Of a stretch of DNA of 64,000 nucleotides, positions 8,274 through 16,898 are shown one piece after another. Position 1 is the first letter of the stretch. Each line of letters opens with the position of its first letter. This stretch comes from Lihuaxuella thermophila. Lineage in GTDB: Bacteria > Bacillota > Bacilli > Thermoactinomycetales > Thermoactinomycetaceae. The notes below the pieces were generated by a model, which did no database searches, had not been told where the DNA came from, and saw nothing but the letters and a program-made list of their open reading frames with translations. The stretch is from assembly GCF_900110165.1 (NCBI RefSeq), contig NZ_FOCQ01000016.1, positions 1 through 64,000 of the forward strand, in the 5' to 3' direction. Made by a program: the position numbers and the translations under genes.

Positions 8274-9368
8274 CTAACTGAACCAACCTTTTACAGTACT
8301 AACTGCACTGCTAATTCCGTTAGACACCTTTTTAACCACATTTGGGGTTTCCTTTACAAAATCTACAACAGATTTTACGGCACCAACCGGATTGGTGACC
8401 ACTCTCGAGATGGTATCCCAATGCTTATAGATTTTTGCTCCTGCCCATAATAACCCTCCTGCGATTGCCACCCCCGCCGCAACCGGGGCACCGACCCCTG
8501 TAGCACTAAGCACAACAGCTCCAGCCATCAATGTATTTCCTAAGCTAGCTATACCATCGTTGTACTTACCGCTTGCAAAATTCTTAAATGTATCGAATCC
8601 ACTTTTTACAGAATCTATCGCAGCTAACCAAGGTGTAAACCTGCCTGCAATCTGGGCTACTCCTGGTAACCATTTAGCTTGCCATGGCCTGAATAATTTC
8701 AGTTTATTGATTTTATCCATGGAAGCAGCATCAAGTGGTTTGGTAATGTCGTTCCAGAAATTATTTAGCTTACTAAGCTTACTAATATTTCTAGCTTCAT
8801 CAAATGCATCCTCTACCGTATTAAACTTTTGCCATGCAGCCTTGATCTCACTGGCAGATTTAAAATGCTCTCTTAAATATTTATAGTATTTAGTACCCTT
8901 ATAAGCATCCCATCCAAACTTCGACAGATCAACCGTAAATTCCGCGTTCTGCAAATAATTTTTGAAGTAGAGAAATTCACCGAAAGCTGTCGCCAAAGCC
9001 TGTTTGTTAATATCTCTAATATCCGGGTGCTTGGGGTCTATGTTCAGTTTATCCTGAAGTATATCATTGAATGTCTGTTTTGCATTATCCCAAGGAGAAT
9101 TTTGGGAAGATGAAGTGCTACCTGGCTGACCCCCATTTGAACCTCCATTATCTAGGGAAGATTGGTTTTTTGGAAATTGTTTTCCTTCAGGAAATGGGTT
9201 GGCTTCCGGGAATGGCTTGGCTTCCGGGAATGGCTTGGCTTCCGGGAACGGTATGGCTTCAGGAAAGCTCGGTGCTGCCAAAACAATAGTAGCCCAAGGT
9301 GCAAATATGAGGCCAAACAAAAAGAATAACACGGTTAAGGCATAGATTCGCCTAAAATTACGCCCCAT
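8274..9368 (-). CDS. Secreted FPEAKP-repeat protein with hydrophobic C-terminus
   Basis: 364 aa. The signal peptide ends VLA near residue 31 and is followed by about six FPEA/FPEG hexapeptide units (32-68) and a Gly/Ser/Gln linker. There is no Trp-x-Trp block. The middle is helical. About residues 255-310 form a Gly/Ala/Val-rich hydrophobic stretch (SATGVGAPVAAGVAIAGG), and the C-terminus is an amphipathic Val/Lys-rich tail. Such hydrophobic pre-toxin or pore-like segments occur in LXG-type polymorphic toxins, but I see no catalytic motif. ATG start with AAGGGGG upstream. It lies 21 bases downstream of the VWA lipoprotein gene, in the same transcription unit. Confidence 0.68.
   Translation of the reverse strand: MGRNFRRIYALTVLFFLFGLIFAPWATIVLAAPSFPEAIPFPEAKPFPEAKPFPEANPFPEGKQFPKNQSSLDNGGSNGGQPGSTSSSQNSPWDNAKQTFNDILQDKLNIDPKHPDIRDINKQALATAFGEFLYFKNYLQNAEFTVDLSKFGWDAYKGTKYYKYLREHFKSASEIKAAWQKFNTVEDAFDEARNISKLSKLNNFWNDITKPLDAASMDKINKLKLFRPWQAKWLPGVAQIAGRFTPWLAAIDSVKSGFDTFKNFASGKYNDGIASLGNTLMAGAVVLSATGVGAPVAAGVAIAGGLLWAGAKIYKHWDTISRVVTNPVGAVKSVVDFVKETPNVVKKVSNGISSAVSTVKGWFS
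9165..9275 (-). repeat. 18-bp tandem repeats encoding FPEAKP-type hexapeptides
   Basis: Four FPEA units, one FPEG and one FPKN directly after the signal peptide. The shared bases around the signal-peptide junction and first units link this gene to the other two paralogues. Confidence 0.88.
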
Positions 9369-9389
9369 TTCTTTCCCCCTTTCTAATTC

Positions 9390-10742
9390 CTATTGATTAT
9401 ATTTGTTATACTCTTGATTAGCTTTCTCTTGAATTTGTTTTCCAAGTTCATCTCTAATCTTCACTATTTGCTTATCAAGGTTGTCATACTTCTCCGTAAA
9501 ATACTTTTTAATTTTATCGCTACGATCATTAATCTTTTGTTCGAGAAGTGCGGATTCTGCGATGTCCACCTTTCCTTTTTGCTCCAAATAAGCAATAGCA
9601 TCATCGAAATGCTTTGTTTCAGTATCAAAAATTGAAATAAATAAGCTGGGCTTTCCGGTGCCTATAATGACGGGACCCGGATAAGCTATTTCATCTAATT
9701 CATTTCTCTTTTTTAAAGCCGTATTATTTACTTCAGTAACATTTAGATTACCCCAACCCCACCATTCAAATTGTAAACGATTATGCTCTCTTTCCAGGTA
9801 TTCTTTTAGATCTGTTTCTGAATTGACAGTAGTATACGAGCCTCCCCCAGCTTCAGCAACCTGTTTCAATGCTTGTTGCCCGGCATTATCCACATCAAAT
9901 CCAATAATATTCACTACTGCTTTAATTCCTGAAGTATGTAGTTTTTTCGCTTCCTCAACGGGATTCCCACCACAGGTTTCTATCCCATCGCTAACTATAT
10001 AAACAATATTTTGTGTATTTTCCTCTTGAGCTGATTGCAAATCTTGCTGAGCGCCACGAATGGCTAAGGCGATGGGAGTATAACCTGTGGGTTGAAACTT
10101 ATTCAACGCCTGATTAAATGCCGTTTGATCATATTTCCCCATCGGATACACAACTTCACTGCTTGCACAGGAAACAGCCTTGTCCTTTGCACTGCTGCTG
10201 CCTTTATGGCCATATACACGTAAGGACACATTCGTTCCTTCCGGAAGTTTGGATGCAAACTCCTGAATTGCTTTTTTAGCCAGATCCATCTTCTTGCCAC
10301 CGCTAACTTGACCATTCATGCTCCCGCTTGAATCTAAAAGAATCTCTACGTTTAACTTGGAAAGTTTCGGCTGGTTTATCCCACCCGGAGTATTACTCAA
10401 TTTAGGAGCCACATTCGGGTCAAAATCGTCCAATTTTTGCTTTACTGGCTTGTAATCTTCAGCAAGCAGCCGTATTAAACGGTTATATGCCTCATCCGCT
10501 TTCATATTGTCAGGGAATTGATCCAACTCTTCATTTACTTTGTTTACATCATACCGGCTACCAGCAAATTTACCTGGTCCCTCAGCAATCATACCTTCTG
10601 CATCTGTGGCAGCTTTTTTTACGTTTTCACTCGTTCCATCTTGATTTTGATTATTAGCGGGTACTGATTGAGAGCATGCACTTACAGTCAATGCGAGAAG
10701 GATAGATATAATGGGTGTCCATTTTTTCTTCATAAAAAACAT
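9390..10742 (-). CDS. VWA-domain lipoprotein (YwmC/YwmD-like)
   Basis: 450 aa from the ATG at 10742, which has GGAG 11 bases upstream; a second ATG nine bases later is also possible. A lipobox LTVSAC gives a lipidated Cys23. A von Willebrand A domain spans about 130-340 and has the MIDAS signature DSSGS (137-141), a TPIAL threonine loop and VSDGIETC. Its internal sequence resembles B. subtilis YwmC/YwmD. The C-terminal about 110 residues form a Lys/Glu-rich coiled coil. It is anchored on the outer face of the membrane. It sits between the Flp pilin and an FPEAKP exoprotein, suggesting a role in pilus assembly or adhesion. Confidence 0.82.
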   Translation of the reverse strand: MFFMKKKWTPIISILLALTVSACSQSVPANNQNQDGTSENVKKAATDAEGMIAEGPGKFAGSRYDVNKVNEELDQFPDNMKADEAYNRLIRLLAEDYKPVKQKLDDFDPNVAPKLSNTPGGINQPKLSKLNVEILLDSSGSMNGQVSGGKKMDLAKKAIQEFASKLPEGTNVSLRVYGHKGSSSAKDKAVSCASSEVVYPMGKYDQTAFNQALNKFQPTGYTPIALAIRGAQQDLQSAQEENTQNIVYIVSDGIETCGGNPVEEAKKLHTSGIKAVVNIIGFDVDNAGQQALKQVAEAGGGSYTTVNSETDLKEYLEREHNRLQFEWWGWGNLNVTEVNNTALKKRNELDEIAYPGPVIIGTGKPSLFISIFDTETKHFDDAIAYLEQKGKVDIAESALLEQKINDRSDKIKKYFTEKYDNLDKQIVKIRDELGKQIQEKANQEYNKYNQ

Positions 10743-10757
10743 GAGAAGCACCACTCC

Positions 10758-10794
10758 AAAAAAATTAGTCTGGCCGTCAGATAAATGACGGCCA
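10758..10794 (-). terminator. Hairpin plus U-run after the Flp pilin gene
   Basis: A perfect 9-bp stem (10771-10779 with 10786-10794) and a 6-base loop, then a short spacer and seven U residues on the minus strand. Its place between the pilin gene and the VWA gene fits partial termination, giving more pilin mRNA than downstream mRNA. Confidence 0.75.
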
Positions 10795-10827
10795 ACTCCA
10801 TATTTACTTCGGTCATTACTAAAGAAA

Positions 10828-11037
10828 TTATTTGAGAGCCTCTGAGATTTTTTTCGTAATATAACCTTTAGCTTCTCCACTAAGAACAGTTGCAAGGACC
10901 CCGGCAAATGCTGCAGCTGCCGCAAGTACGATTACATATTCGACAGTGGAAGAACCTTTTTTGCTGCTGAAGATGTTTTTGTAAGCCACATACATACGAA
11001 TGGAAGCTTCATTAAGTTTGTTTTTCAAGTTTTTCAT
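10828..11037 (-). CDS. flp: Flp-type major pilin
   Basis: 69 aa, a typical Flp prepilin: a long basic leader, the cleavage motif KKG-SSTVEYV with Glu at +5, and an Ala/Val-rich hydrophobic helix (about 34-55). A short Lys-rich tail (ITKKISEALK) follows. The mature protein would be about 42 residues and polymerise into the pilus fibre. AGGAGG lies seven bases before the ATG. It is flanked by tadC upstream and a terminator hairpin downstream. Processing should be by the prepilin peptidase at 19521-19982. Confidence 0.92.
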   Translation of the reverse strand: MKNLKNKLNEASIRMYVAYKNIFSSKKGSSTVEYVIVLAAAAAFAGVLATVLSGEAKGYITKKISEALK

Positions 11038-11138
11038 ATAATCTAACCTCCTAATATAAATTCGTAAAATAAGAAGACCAGTCCAACCTTACACATATAT
11101 TTCCTCTTTTTCCTCAAATCACCTCCTTCAATGCTTCA

Positions 11139-12056
11139 TCAAAACATCCCTTTAAACGGACTGTCATCACTGAAGAAATATTTGAGAACAAAAGATCCAA
11201 TAATGAGTAGTACAATTGAAGGTGCGATAATCAAGCCGCCCACAATTGAAATCTTGGGTTCTGCTTTACCAGCCGCTTCCTTGGCTCTTTCGCCCCTCAT
11301 CTTTCTCATTTCTTCAGCCTGTTGGGCAAACGTTTCTGAGATGGGGGTACCTAAGTTGTGTGCCTGGATCATTGACTGAATTAAACTATCCAATTCTGGT
11401 GACTCAGTTCGGGAGAGCAAGGCCCGATAAGCGACTTCTCTTTGCACTCCGAAACGGATTTCTTGGTTCATCTTCGCAAGTTCTTCACTGAGTGGCCCCT
11501 TTGATGTATTGACAAAATACATTAAAGCGGAGTCCAAGCTCATTCCCGCTTGCAATGTAATACTCATCATGTCAAGAAAATCAGGCAGATCATAGCGAAT
11601 TTGTTCCTGCCGTCTTTTGGCCAGCAGTCTGATCCCTAAAATTGGAATACAGTAACCAATCAGTGGATAAAAAACTAACGCAAAAGACGCTAAAGGCAGT
11701 CCAAGAATGACACCAAAAAAACCAAACCCCAATCCTATTAAGGCAAAGACAATTTTTGCTCCTTGTATCCGATCGACTGTCAAGCCATAAGGATAACCTG
11801 CTTTTAATAGATGTTCTTCCAACTCAACAGGATCACTTAAGAGCTGAATTTTATTTCCGACCGGAGCTAATTGATCAAACCACTTAATCGCACGATTAAT
11901 CAATTTGTCATCATCTTTGGCTTTTAAAACCACTTTGTCAAACTTCTCATCCAGGTACCGATCTATTTGTTGCTTTTGTTCTCTAAACTTGATATATGAA
12001 AAAGCAGCGATAATCAGACTGATCCAAGCCAGAAACAAGACCATAAAAATAATCAT
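11139..12056 (-). CDS. tadC: TadC inner-membrane platform protein (T2SSF family)
   Basis: 305 aa. Hydrophobic helix at the N-terminus, paired helices near residues 95-140 and a C-terminal helix enclose a cytoplasmic T2SSF domain (about 165-270) with the DLPDFLDMMSITLQAGMSLDSAL signature region. The ATG at 12056 is chosen because AAGGTGA lies five bases upstream; a TTG 30 bases further up lacks such a site and lies inside tadB. With TadB it forms the platform that couples the ATPase to pilin export. Confidence 0.9.
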   Translation of the reverse strand: MIIFMVLFLAWISLIIAAFSYIKFREQKQQIDRYLDEKFDKVVLKAKDDDKLINRAIKWFDQLAPVGNKIQLLSDPVELEEHLLKAGYPYGLTVDRIQGAKIVFALIGLGFGFFGVILGLPLASFALVFYPLIGYCIPILGIRLLAKRRQEQIRYDLPDFLDMMSITLQAGMSLDSALMYFVNTSKGPLSEELAKMNQEIRFGVQREVAYRALLSRTESPELDSLIQSMIQAHNLGTPISETFAQQAEEMRKMRGERAKEAAGKAEPKISIVGGLIIAPSIVLLIIGSFVLKYFFSDDSPFKGMF

Positions 12057-12066
12057 AATGTTCACC

Positions 12067-12990
12067 TTAAACTTTGATATTGGCAATTTGACGAACCAGG
12101 ATTATTCCAACTACTTGCATAATCACAAAGACCGCGATAATAATTATTCCAATTGTTGATTTGAAAAGATCAAAAAAACCATCGATGAGCTTACTCAACA
12201 TAAATACGACAAAAATCGAAATCAGAGGAAGAGCATAAGCCGAATACCTGGCTTGGGCAGTAACAGCTTTTACTGTTTGTTGGATAATTTTTCTTTCCTC
12301 CATCGTAATTGCCATTTCACTCATGACCCGGCCTAAATCTCCACCTGCTCTTCGCTGAATGATTAGAGCATTGACAAACACTTGAATATCTCGGCTGTTA
12401 ACCCTTTCCAACAGCTCTTTCAAAGCACTTTCCAAGTCTCTTCCAAGTTGCACTTCTCTAACCACCATGCCGAGTTCATTTTTCACTGGTGGTGGCATTT
12501 CCCGCACAACAAGTTCCAATCCTTGCTGAATGGATAACCCCGCCCGGGCTGCGCTGCTTAACAATCGGCAAGCTTCAGATAGCTGTGCGTCCAAACGATT
12601 TGCATATATATGCTTTCTTGATTTCAAAAATAGTTTTGAGCCCAGCGGAGTAAGTAATAACGCTAGAATGAAGCTATATAAAGCAGGAACTCCTAACCCC
12701 AGGCTGAATGCAAAGTATAAAACGATTGCAGCAAGAAAGAGAATGGATCCATACTCAGACGGTCTAAGGTTTAAACTGGCTTGTTCAATCTGAGGTTGGA
12801 TTTTTTGGGCCCAGGAAGTCTGGTCAATCTTATCTGCTAGAGAATCTGACCACCTAACTTCCCCGACACCCCTATTGACCCATTTGGCGATACGTTCATT
12901 GTTTGCTTTTTGAATATTTTTCATTAAGAGATAGTAATACAAAGCCCAGATGACAAAGAATACGGATAGTGCCCCCAATACAGCTATCAT
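12067..12990 (-). CDS. tadB: TadB inner-membrane platform protein (T2SSF family)
   Basis: 307 aa. N-terminal helix, a helix pair at about 80-115, a T2SSF domain (about 140-260) with LSEACRLLSSAARAGLSIQQG, and C-terminal helices. Its start overlaps the cpaF stop by four bases (ATGA), so translation is coupled. It works together with TadC and the CpaF ATPase. Confidence 0.92.
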   Translation of the reverse strand: MIAVLGALSVFFVIWALYYYLLMKNIQKANNERIAKWVNRGVGEVRWSDSLADKIDQTSWAQKIQPQIEQASLNLRPSEYGSILFLAAIVLYFAFSLGLGVPALYSFILALLLTPLGSKLFLKSRKHIYANRLDAQLSEACRLLSSAARAGLSIQQGLELVVREMPPPVKNELGMVVREVQLGRDLESALKELLERVNSRDIQVFVNALIIQRRAGGDLGRVMSEMAITMEERKIIQQTVKAVTAQARYSAYALPLISIFVVFMLSKLIDGFFDLFKSTIGIIIIAVFVIMQVVGIILVRQIANIKV

Positions 12991-14357
12991 GTACGAACCC
13001 CTTCTTTATTAGGGATAAACATCTTAGGATCCACAGGTGCTCCATAGGCTTTCAATCGAGACAGACACTGAGGTTGAACACCGGTAGCCGTAAAGTATCC
13101 CAACACTTTGTCATCCTTGGATACACCTGTTTGCTGAAACTTAAAGATTTCCCTCAGTTTCATTTCGCCATTGGCGTCTTGTTGAAACTCAGCAATTGAT
13201 AACATTTTTCTTTGCCCGTCTGGTAAACGTCCAATTTGAATAATAAAATCAATCGCGCCCACTAAATACTGGCGTATAATCGCTGGCGGCAGATCAGCAG
13301 CTGACATCATCACCATAGCTTCCAACCTGCTTAATGCGTCTTCAGGGCTGTTCGCGTGTACGGTAGTTAGCGAGCCTTCGTGACCTGTGTTCATCGCCTG
13401 AAGCATGTCAAATGCTTCCGCACCGCGAACCTCACCGACAATAATTCGGTCGGGCCTCATCCGTAAAGCGTTTCTTACCAGCTGACGAATGGTAATTTCA
13501 CCTTTGCCTTCCGTGTTGGCTGGTCTCGCTTCCATACCAGCGACATGGGCATGTGGGATTCGTAACTCCGCCATGTCTTCAATCGTAATAATCCGCTCGT
13601 TCTCAGGGATGAAGCAAGCTAACGCATTAAGCAGTGTAGTTTTCCCGCTTCCGGTACCACCTGATATGATAATATTTAATTTTGATTTGACTATACTTGC
13701 CAAAAATGTAGCCATTTCAGGAGTTAAGCTATTAAAACTTACTAAGTCCTCCATTTTTATCGGTTCTTTACGGAATTTTCTAATTGAAACGAGTGAACCT
13801 TTTAAGCTGATTGGAGGAATTACTGCATTTACCCGGCTGCCGTCGGGAAGCCTCGCATCTACCATCGGGGAACTCACATCAATTCGGCGGCCTAAAGGTG
13901 CCACAATCCGGTCTATGACGTGTCTTAAGGCCTCTTCATCCCTAAATTGAACATCTGTCTTATATAATCGCCCTTTTTTTTCGTAGTAAATTTCATAAGG
14001 GCCATTAACCATAATCTCTGTTATTTCCTCGTCTTCAAGCAAAGGCTCCAATGGCCCATAACCGACAGACTCATCAATAATTTTGCTAATTAATTGGTCA
14101 CGTTCATTACGAGTGATTACTACTTGTTCATCTGCCAGATAACGGCCAATGATCCTGTCTAAAGTGATCCGGAGCTCGGCCGAAGGCATCTGAGTCAGTT
14201 TTTCCAAATCGGTTTCTCTCAAGAGGCGAGTCTTAAAATGCCTGGATAGTTTCTCTACTCTTGCTTCACTCTCTCTGACCGCACGACTAGATGGACGCGG
14301 TAAACTGCTTGTTTTTGTCTGCTTTTGGCGTTGAGGGTTTCTGTTAAACAATGACAT
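12987..14357 (-). CDS. cpaF: CpaF/TadA secretion ATPase
   Basis: 456 aa, a VirB11/GspE-type ATPase. An N-terminal helical region is followed by the catalytic domain: Walker A GGTGSGKT at 233-240, an Asp-box region ERIITIEDMAELRIP, His/Walker B RIIVGEVRGAEAFD near 304, and a TTVHANSPEDALSRLE stretch. It powers Flp pilus assembly from the cytoplasm. GGAGG precedes the ATG. It lies between cpaE (18-base gap) and tadB (overlap). Confidence 0.95.
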   Translation of the reverse strand: MSLFNRNPQRQKQTKTSSLPRPSSRAVRESEARVEKLSRHFKTRLLRETDLEKLTQMPSAELRITLDRIIGRYLADEQVVITRNERDQLISKIIDESVGYGPLEPLLEDEEITEIMVNGPYEIYYEKKGRLYKTDVQFRDEEALRHVIDRIVAPLGRRIDVSSPMVDARLPDGSRVNAVIPPISLKGSLVSIRKFRKEPIKMEDLVSFNSLTPEMATFLASIVKSKLNIIISGGTGSGKTTLLNALACFIPENERIITIEDMAELRIPHAHVAGMEARPANTEGKGEITIRQLVRNALRMRPDRIIVGEVRGAEAFDMLQAMNTGHEGSLTTVHANSPEDALSRLEAMVMMSAADLPPAIIRQYLVGAIDFIIQIGRLPDGQRKMLSIAEFQQDANGEMKLREIFKFQQTGVSKDDKVLGYFTATGVQPQCLSRLKAYGAPVDPKMFIPNKEGVRT

Positions 14358-14375
14358 CGTCGATCGCCTCCCCTC

Positions 14376-15551
14376 CTATGAAGCGGATTTTCCTGCTTGT
14401 TGCACCAAAATCATCTTCGCTAGTTTTTGGACATCCTTCGCAAAGTTTGTGAGATTCCTCTCTTTTCTTGTTGTTCTCAAAGTTTGTCCACGATTCAATA
14501 GCTGTTGAATCTTTTTCGTATCGTCTCTTAATTCACCTATAATTGGATAACTAAAATGTTGGCTTATATCCCGGGGTGTCAATTCATTATCTTTGCTTAT
14601 TTTATTTATCAAGATCTCAAGTCGATCTGTTGGATCAATATCTAACTTATCGAACAAATCAAGTGTACGGCTGAAGATCCGAAGTGATATTGACTCCGGA
14701 TTCATCACATAGATGATCCGATCTGCTTCTTCCAAAGCTGTATATGAAAGGTTATTCATTTCAGTTGGAAGATCCACCAAAATATAGTCATAGTAGAGAC
14801 GAGCAGTCCGTAATAGCCGCTCAATGTGATCTTCAGTTATGAGTTCGGCAATTTCAGCATCAGCGGGACTCACTAATACCTCTATCTGCGAATAAGGTTC
14901 TATGGTCGTAACGCTGCGAATATGGTTATCATTTAATTCGTTTAATACAGGAGTCAAATCATATAAGTTTCGGTCATTTTCAATATTTAAATATGTCTCT
15001 AACCCTCCATACTGGTGGTTTAAGTCGACCAAAAGCACGCCGCTTGTCGATTCCAGCTGAAGTGTCTGTGCTAATGTCGCCGCGACCAAACTTTTTCCGC
15101 TTCCGCCTTTTCCGCTGTAAAATGTATAGATTTGTCCTCTTCCCCAGCTAAAGCTTGAAGCCACTTCATTTCTCGTATTTTTTTCCAATAATACCTTTGC
15201 GGCTCTATTTAGAATATCCTCTAATGCATTAATTTCATCAGGAAGAAATAATATATCAAACGCCCCGGCTCTACTCACATCCCTTGTACGAATCGGATCA
15301 CGGCGCTCAGTTAGATATACAATGATTGCTTCCGGCACTTCCCTAGAAATATACGGGATTAATTGAATACCGGTCCCGTCTTTTTGCTCGTATAGCAATA
15401 CAATATTGGGCTGTATACGGGAAATCTCCCGCCTTACTTCTGATGACCGTATATAACCATTTAATGGAAACTTCGAGTTCACAAGCATGCGTATTTCTTG
15501 AGCCTGCGATTCATCTTCACTGACTACCAGCAATTTTAATTCACTACTCAT
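14376..15551 (-). CDS. cpaE: CpaE/TadZ, MinD-like localisation ATPase
   Basis: 391 aa. The N-terminal about 120 residues resemble a degenerate response-regulator receiver domain. A ParA/MinD-type ATPase follows, with the deviant Walker A YSGKGGSGKS near 145-154 and VDLNHQYGG and DYILVDLPTEMNN segments. TadZ proteins place the Tad machinery in the cell. The ATG at 15551 follows AAAGGA; the GTG immediately before it is possible too. Part of the cpaB-cpaE-cpaF-tadBC run. Confidence 0.92.
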   Translation of the reverse strand: MSSELKLLVVSEDESQAQEIRMLVNSKFPLNGYIRSSEVRREISRIQPNIVLLYEQKDGTGIQLIPYISREVPEAIIVYLTERRDPIRTRDVSRAGAFDILFLPDEINALEDILNRAAKVLLEKNTRNEVASSFSWGRGQIYTFYSGKGGSGKSLVAATLAQTLQLESTSGVLLVDLNHQYGGLETYLNIENDRNLYDLTPVLNELNDNHIRSVTTIEPYSQIEVLVSPADAEIAELITEDHIERLLRTARLYYDYILVDLPTEMNNLSYTALEEADRIIYVMNPESISLRIFSRTLDLFDKLDIDPTDRLEILINKISKDNELTPRDISQHFSYPIIGELRDDTKKIQQLLNRGQTLRTTRKERNLTNFAKDVQKLAKMILVQQAGKSAS

Positions 15552-15592
15552 CACACAAATTTCCTTTCCGTGTAGCAGAATATTAACTCTCT

Positions 15593-16303
15593 TTAGTCAT
15601 TGTTTTTGTTAGAAGCATTCGACGTAGTGGTTTTACTCGTTTTTACAGAATTGCTGTTTTTATTCGTACTACCCTTTCCCTCATCTGAAGATTTATTGGC
15701 TTCTTGTGGAGCTTTTAAGACCCGGATCGATACAGCAAAGTTTTCCATATGTATTAACTTTCTAGCATCTTCCTTAGATAATTCAACACCAATCACATCT
15801 TTAGCAGTGGCGACAACCGGTACATCTGTGAGCAAATACTCAGTAACCGGCTGTTTACCCTCCACTTTTTCATAAGAAACTACAATATCGACCCGATCCT
15901 GCTCTGAAAATCTATCATCAAACTGTATTTTTTGTGATTGAGGGATCAGAACCATCCGTTTATCGCCAGATGTCAGTTCGTGTGCTCTTTTTAAAGTATT
16001 ACTGGAAAGTAAATCTCCTTCTTGCAGAGGAACAACCGATACAAGATTTTCTTTTTCAATGATCGAAAAATCCGTAACAACATTTTTTGAAAGAAACTGC
16101 ACAGGTACTTCCTTCACTTCAAAATCTTCTTTTCGTAAAGGCTGACGTGACAAAATATTCTTTTTGGCTACATATACAGTTGCCAGCTCCCCTAACTTAG
16201 CATCTACCGCACTAACCTTCTGTAAAAACAAAATCCCAGCCAACGTTGCCAACGCAATAGATATTACTGTAAATATAATGGCTCTTCTTTTTGCATCTTG
16301 CAT
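15593..16303 (-). CDS. cpaB: CpaB/RcpC Flp pilus assembly protein with SAF domain
   Basis: 236 aa. One N-terminal membrane helix (about 8-28), then a SAF domain (about 42-105; AKKNILSRQPLRKEDFEVKEVP and an LLSSNTL segment) and an RcpC-like domain with KRMVLIPQ. The C-terminal about 35 residues are a low-complexity Ser/Asn/Lys/Thr tail. In Gram-positives CpaB probably acts in the wall zone next to the membrane. It is the first gene after the AT-rich SigA promoter at 16398-16426. Confidence 0.9.
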   Translation of the reverse strand: MQDAKRRAIIFTVISIALATLAGILFLQKVSAVDAKLGELATVYVAKKNILSRQPLRKEDFEVKEVPVQFLSKNVVTDFSIIEKENLVSVVPLQEGDLLSSNTLKRAHELTSGDKRMVLIPQSQKIQFDDRFSEQDRVDIVVSYEKVEGKQPVTEYLLTDVPVVATAKDVIGVELSKEDARKLIHMENFAVSIRVLKAPQEANKSSDEGKGSTNKNSNSVKTSKTTTSNASNKNND

Positions 16304-16898
16304 ATCTGTCTAACACCTGCTTATCTAAGATTAAAATTAAATACCAAAATTCAATTCTACCATTTCTTGCTTACATAGCTAATTCTATCAAGTTGGTATT
16401 ATATTTACAACAGTCTAAGTTTACAAATTGATAAAGAAAACATAAAAAAAACGGCGAGCCCATCCTCCCCGATTGAAGATATAGTCCCGCCCAAGAGGTA
16501 GTTGCGATAAAAATTACAAATATCACAAGGCTCAACACTTGTGCTACGGTCGGTGCGAACAAAAGATTCAGAGCGGCAAGGGCGTAGGCTTTGCCGCTCC
16601 TGTAACGGGCTTTTAAGGCGTTCGAAAAGATGAACGAAATCGGACAGGCATTCTCTCCCGTGAATTCCCTTACGATTAAAATCCTGTACTTGGGAGTCGG
16701 GGCAGAGAAAATGTAGAAAAATGCAAGTGATGAAGAAGGTGTTCAGCCTGATAAAAAGGATGGTATCTATGATGATCAGAGGAAGTAAACTGATGAAGTT
16801 TACTGTAAATATGCGACCTTTCTCCGCTGAATGTAAATGGAAGAAGACCAATCATCTCATAATAGTTTTATATAAACCCAACTTTCCATTGTCAAGGG
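16304..16898. other. Intergenic region between the Hsp70 gene and cpaB, with a hairpin and an open frame lacking a start
   Basis: About 595 bases. The cpaB side is AT-rich and holds the promoter. About 16560-16720 is GC-richer and contains a perfect 9-bp inverted repeat (16571-16579 with 16591-16599). One minus-strand frame stays open from about 16742 to 16371, encoding a stretch RYRSGKAYALAALNLLF followed by a membrane-helix-like segment. It has no ATG or GTG and no ribosome site, so it may be a decayed gene remnant or chance. Confidence 0.4.
16398..16426 (-). promoter_or_regulatory. SigA-type promoter for the cpaB-led Tad genes
   Basis: TTGTAA (16421-16426) and TATAAT (16398-16403) separated by 17 bases on the minus strand, about 95 bases before the cpaB start. 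The -10 is perfect and the -35 matches four of six positions. Confidence 0.7.

Noticed and set aside
16571-16599. GCAAAGCC in a hairpin suggested a cyclic-di-GMP riboswitch before cpaB
   Set aside because: The other conserved GEMM segments (GGCAAACC and the tetraloop receptor) are absent, and the stem is a simple perfect hairpin.
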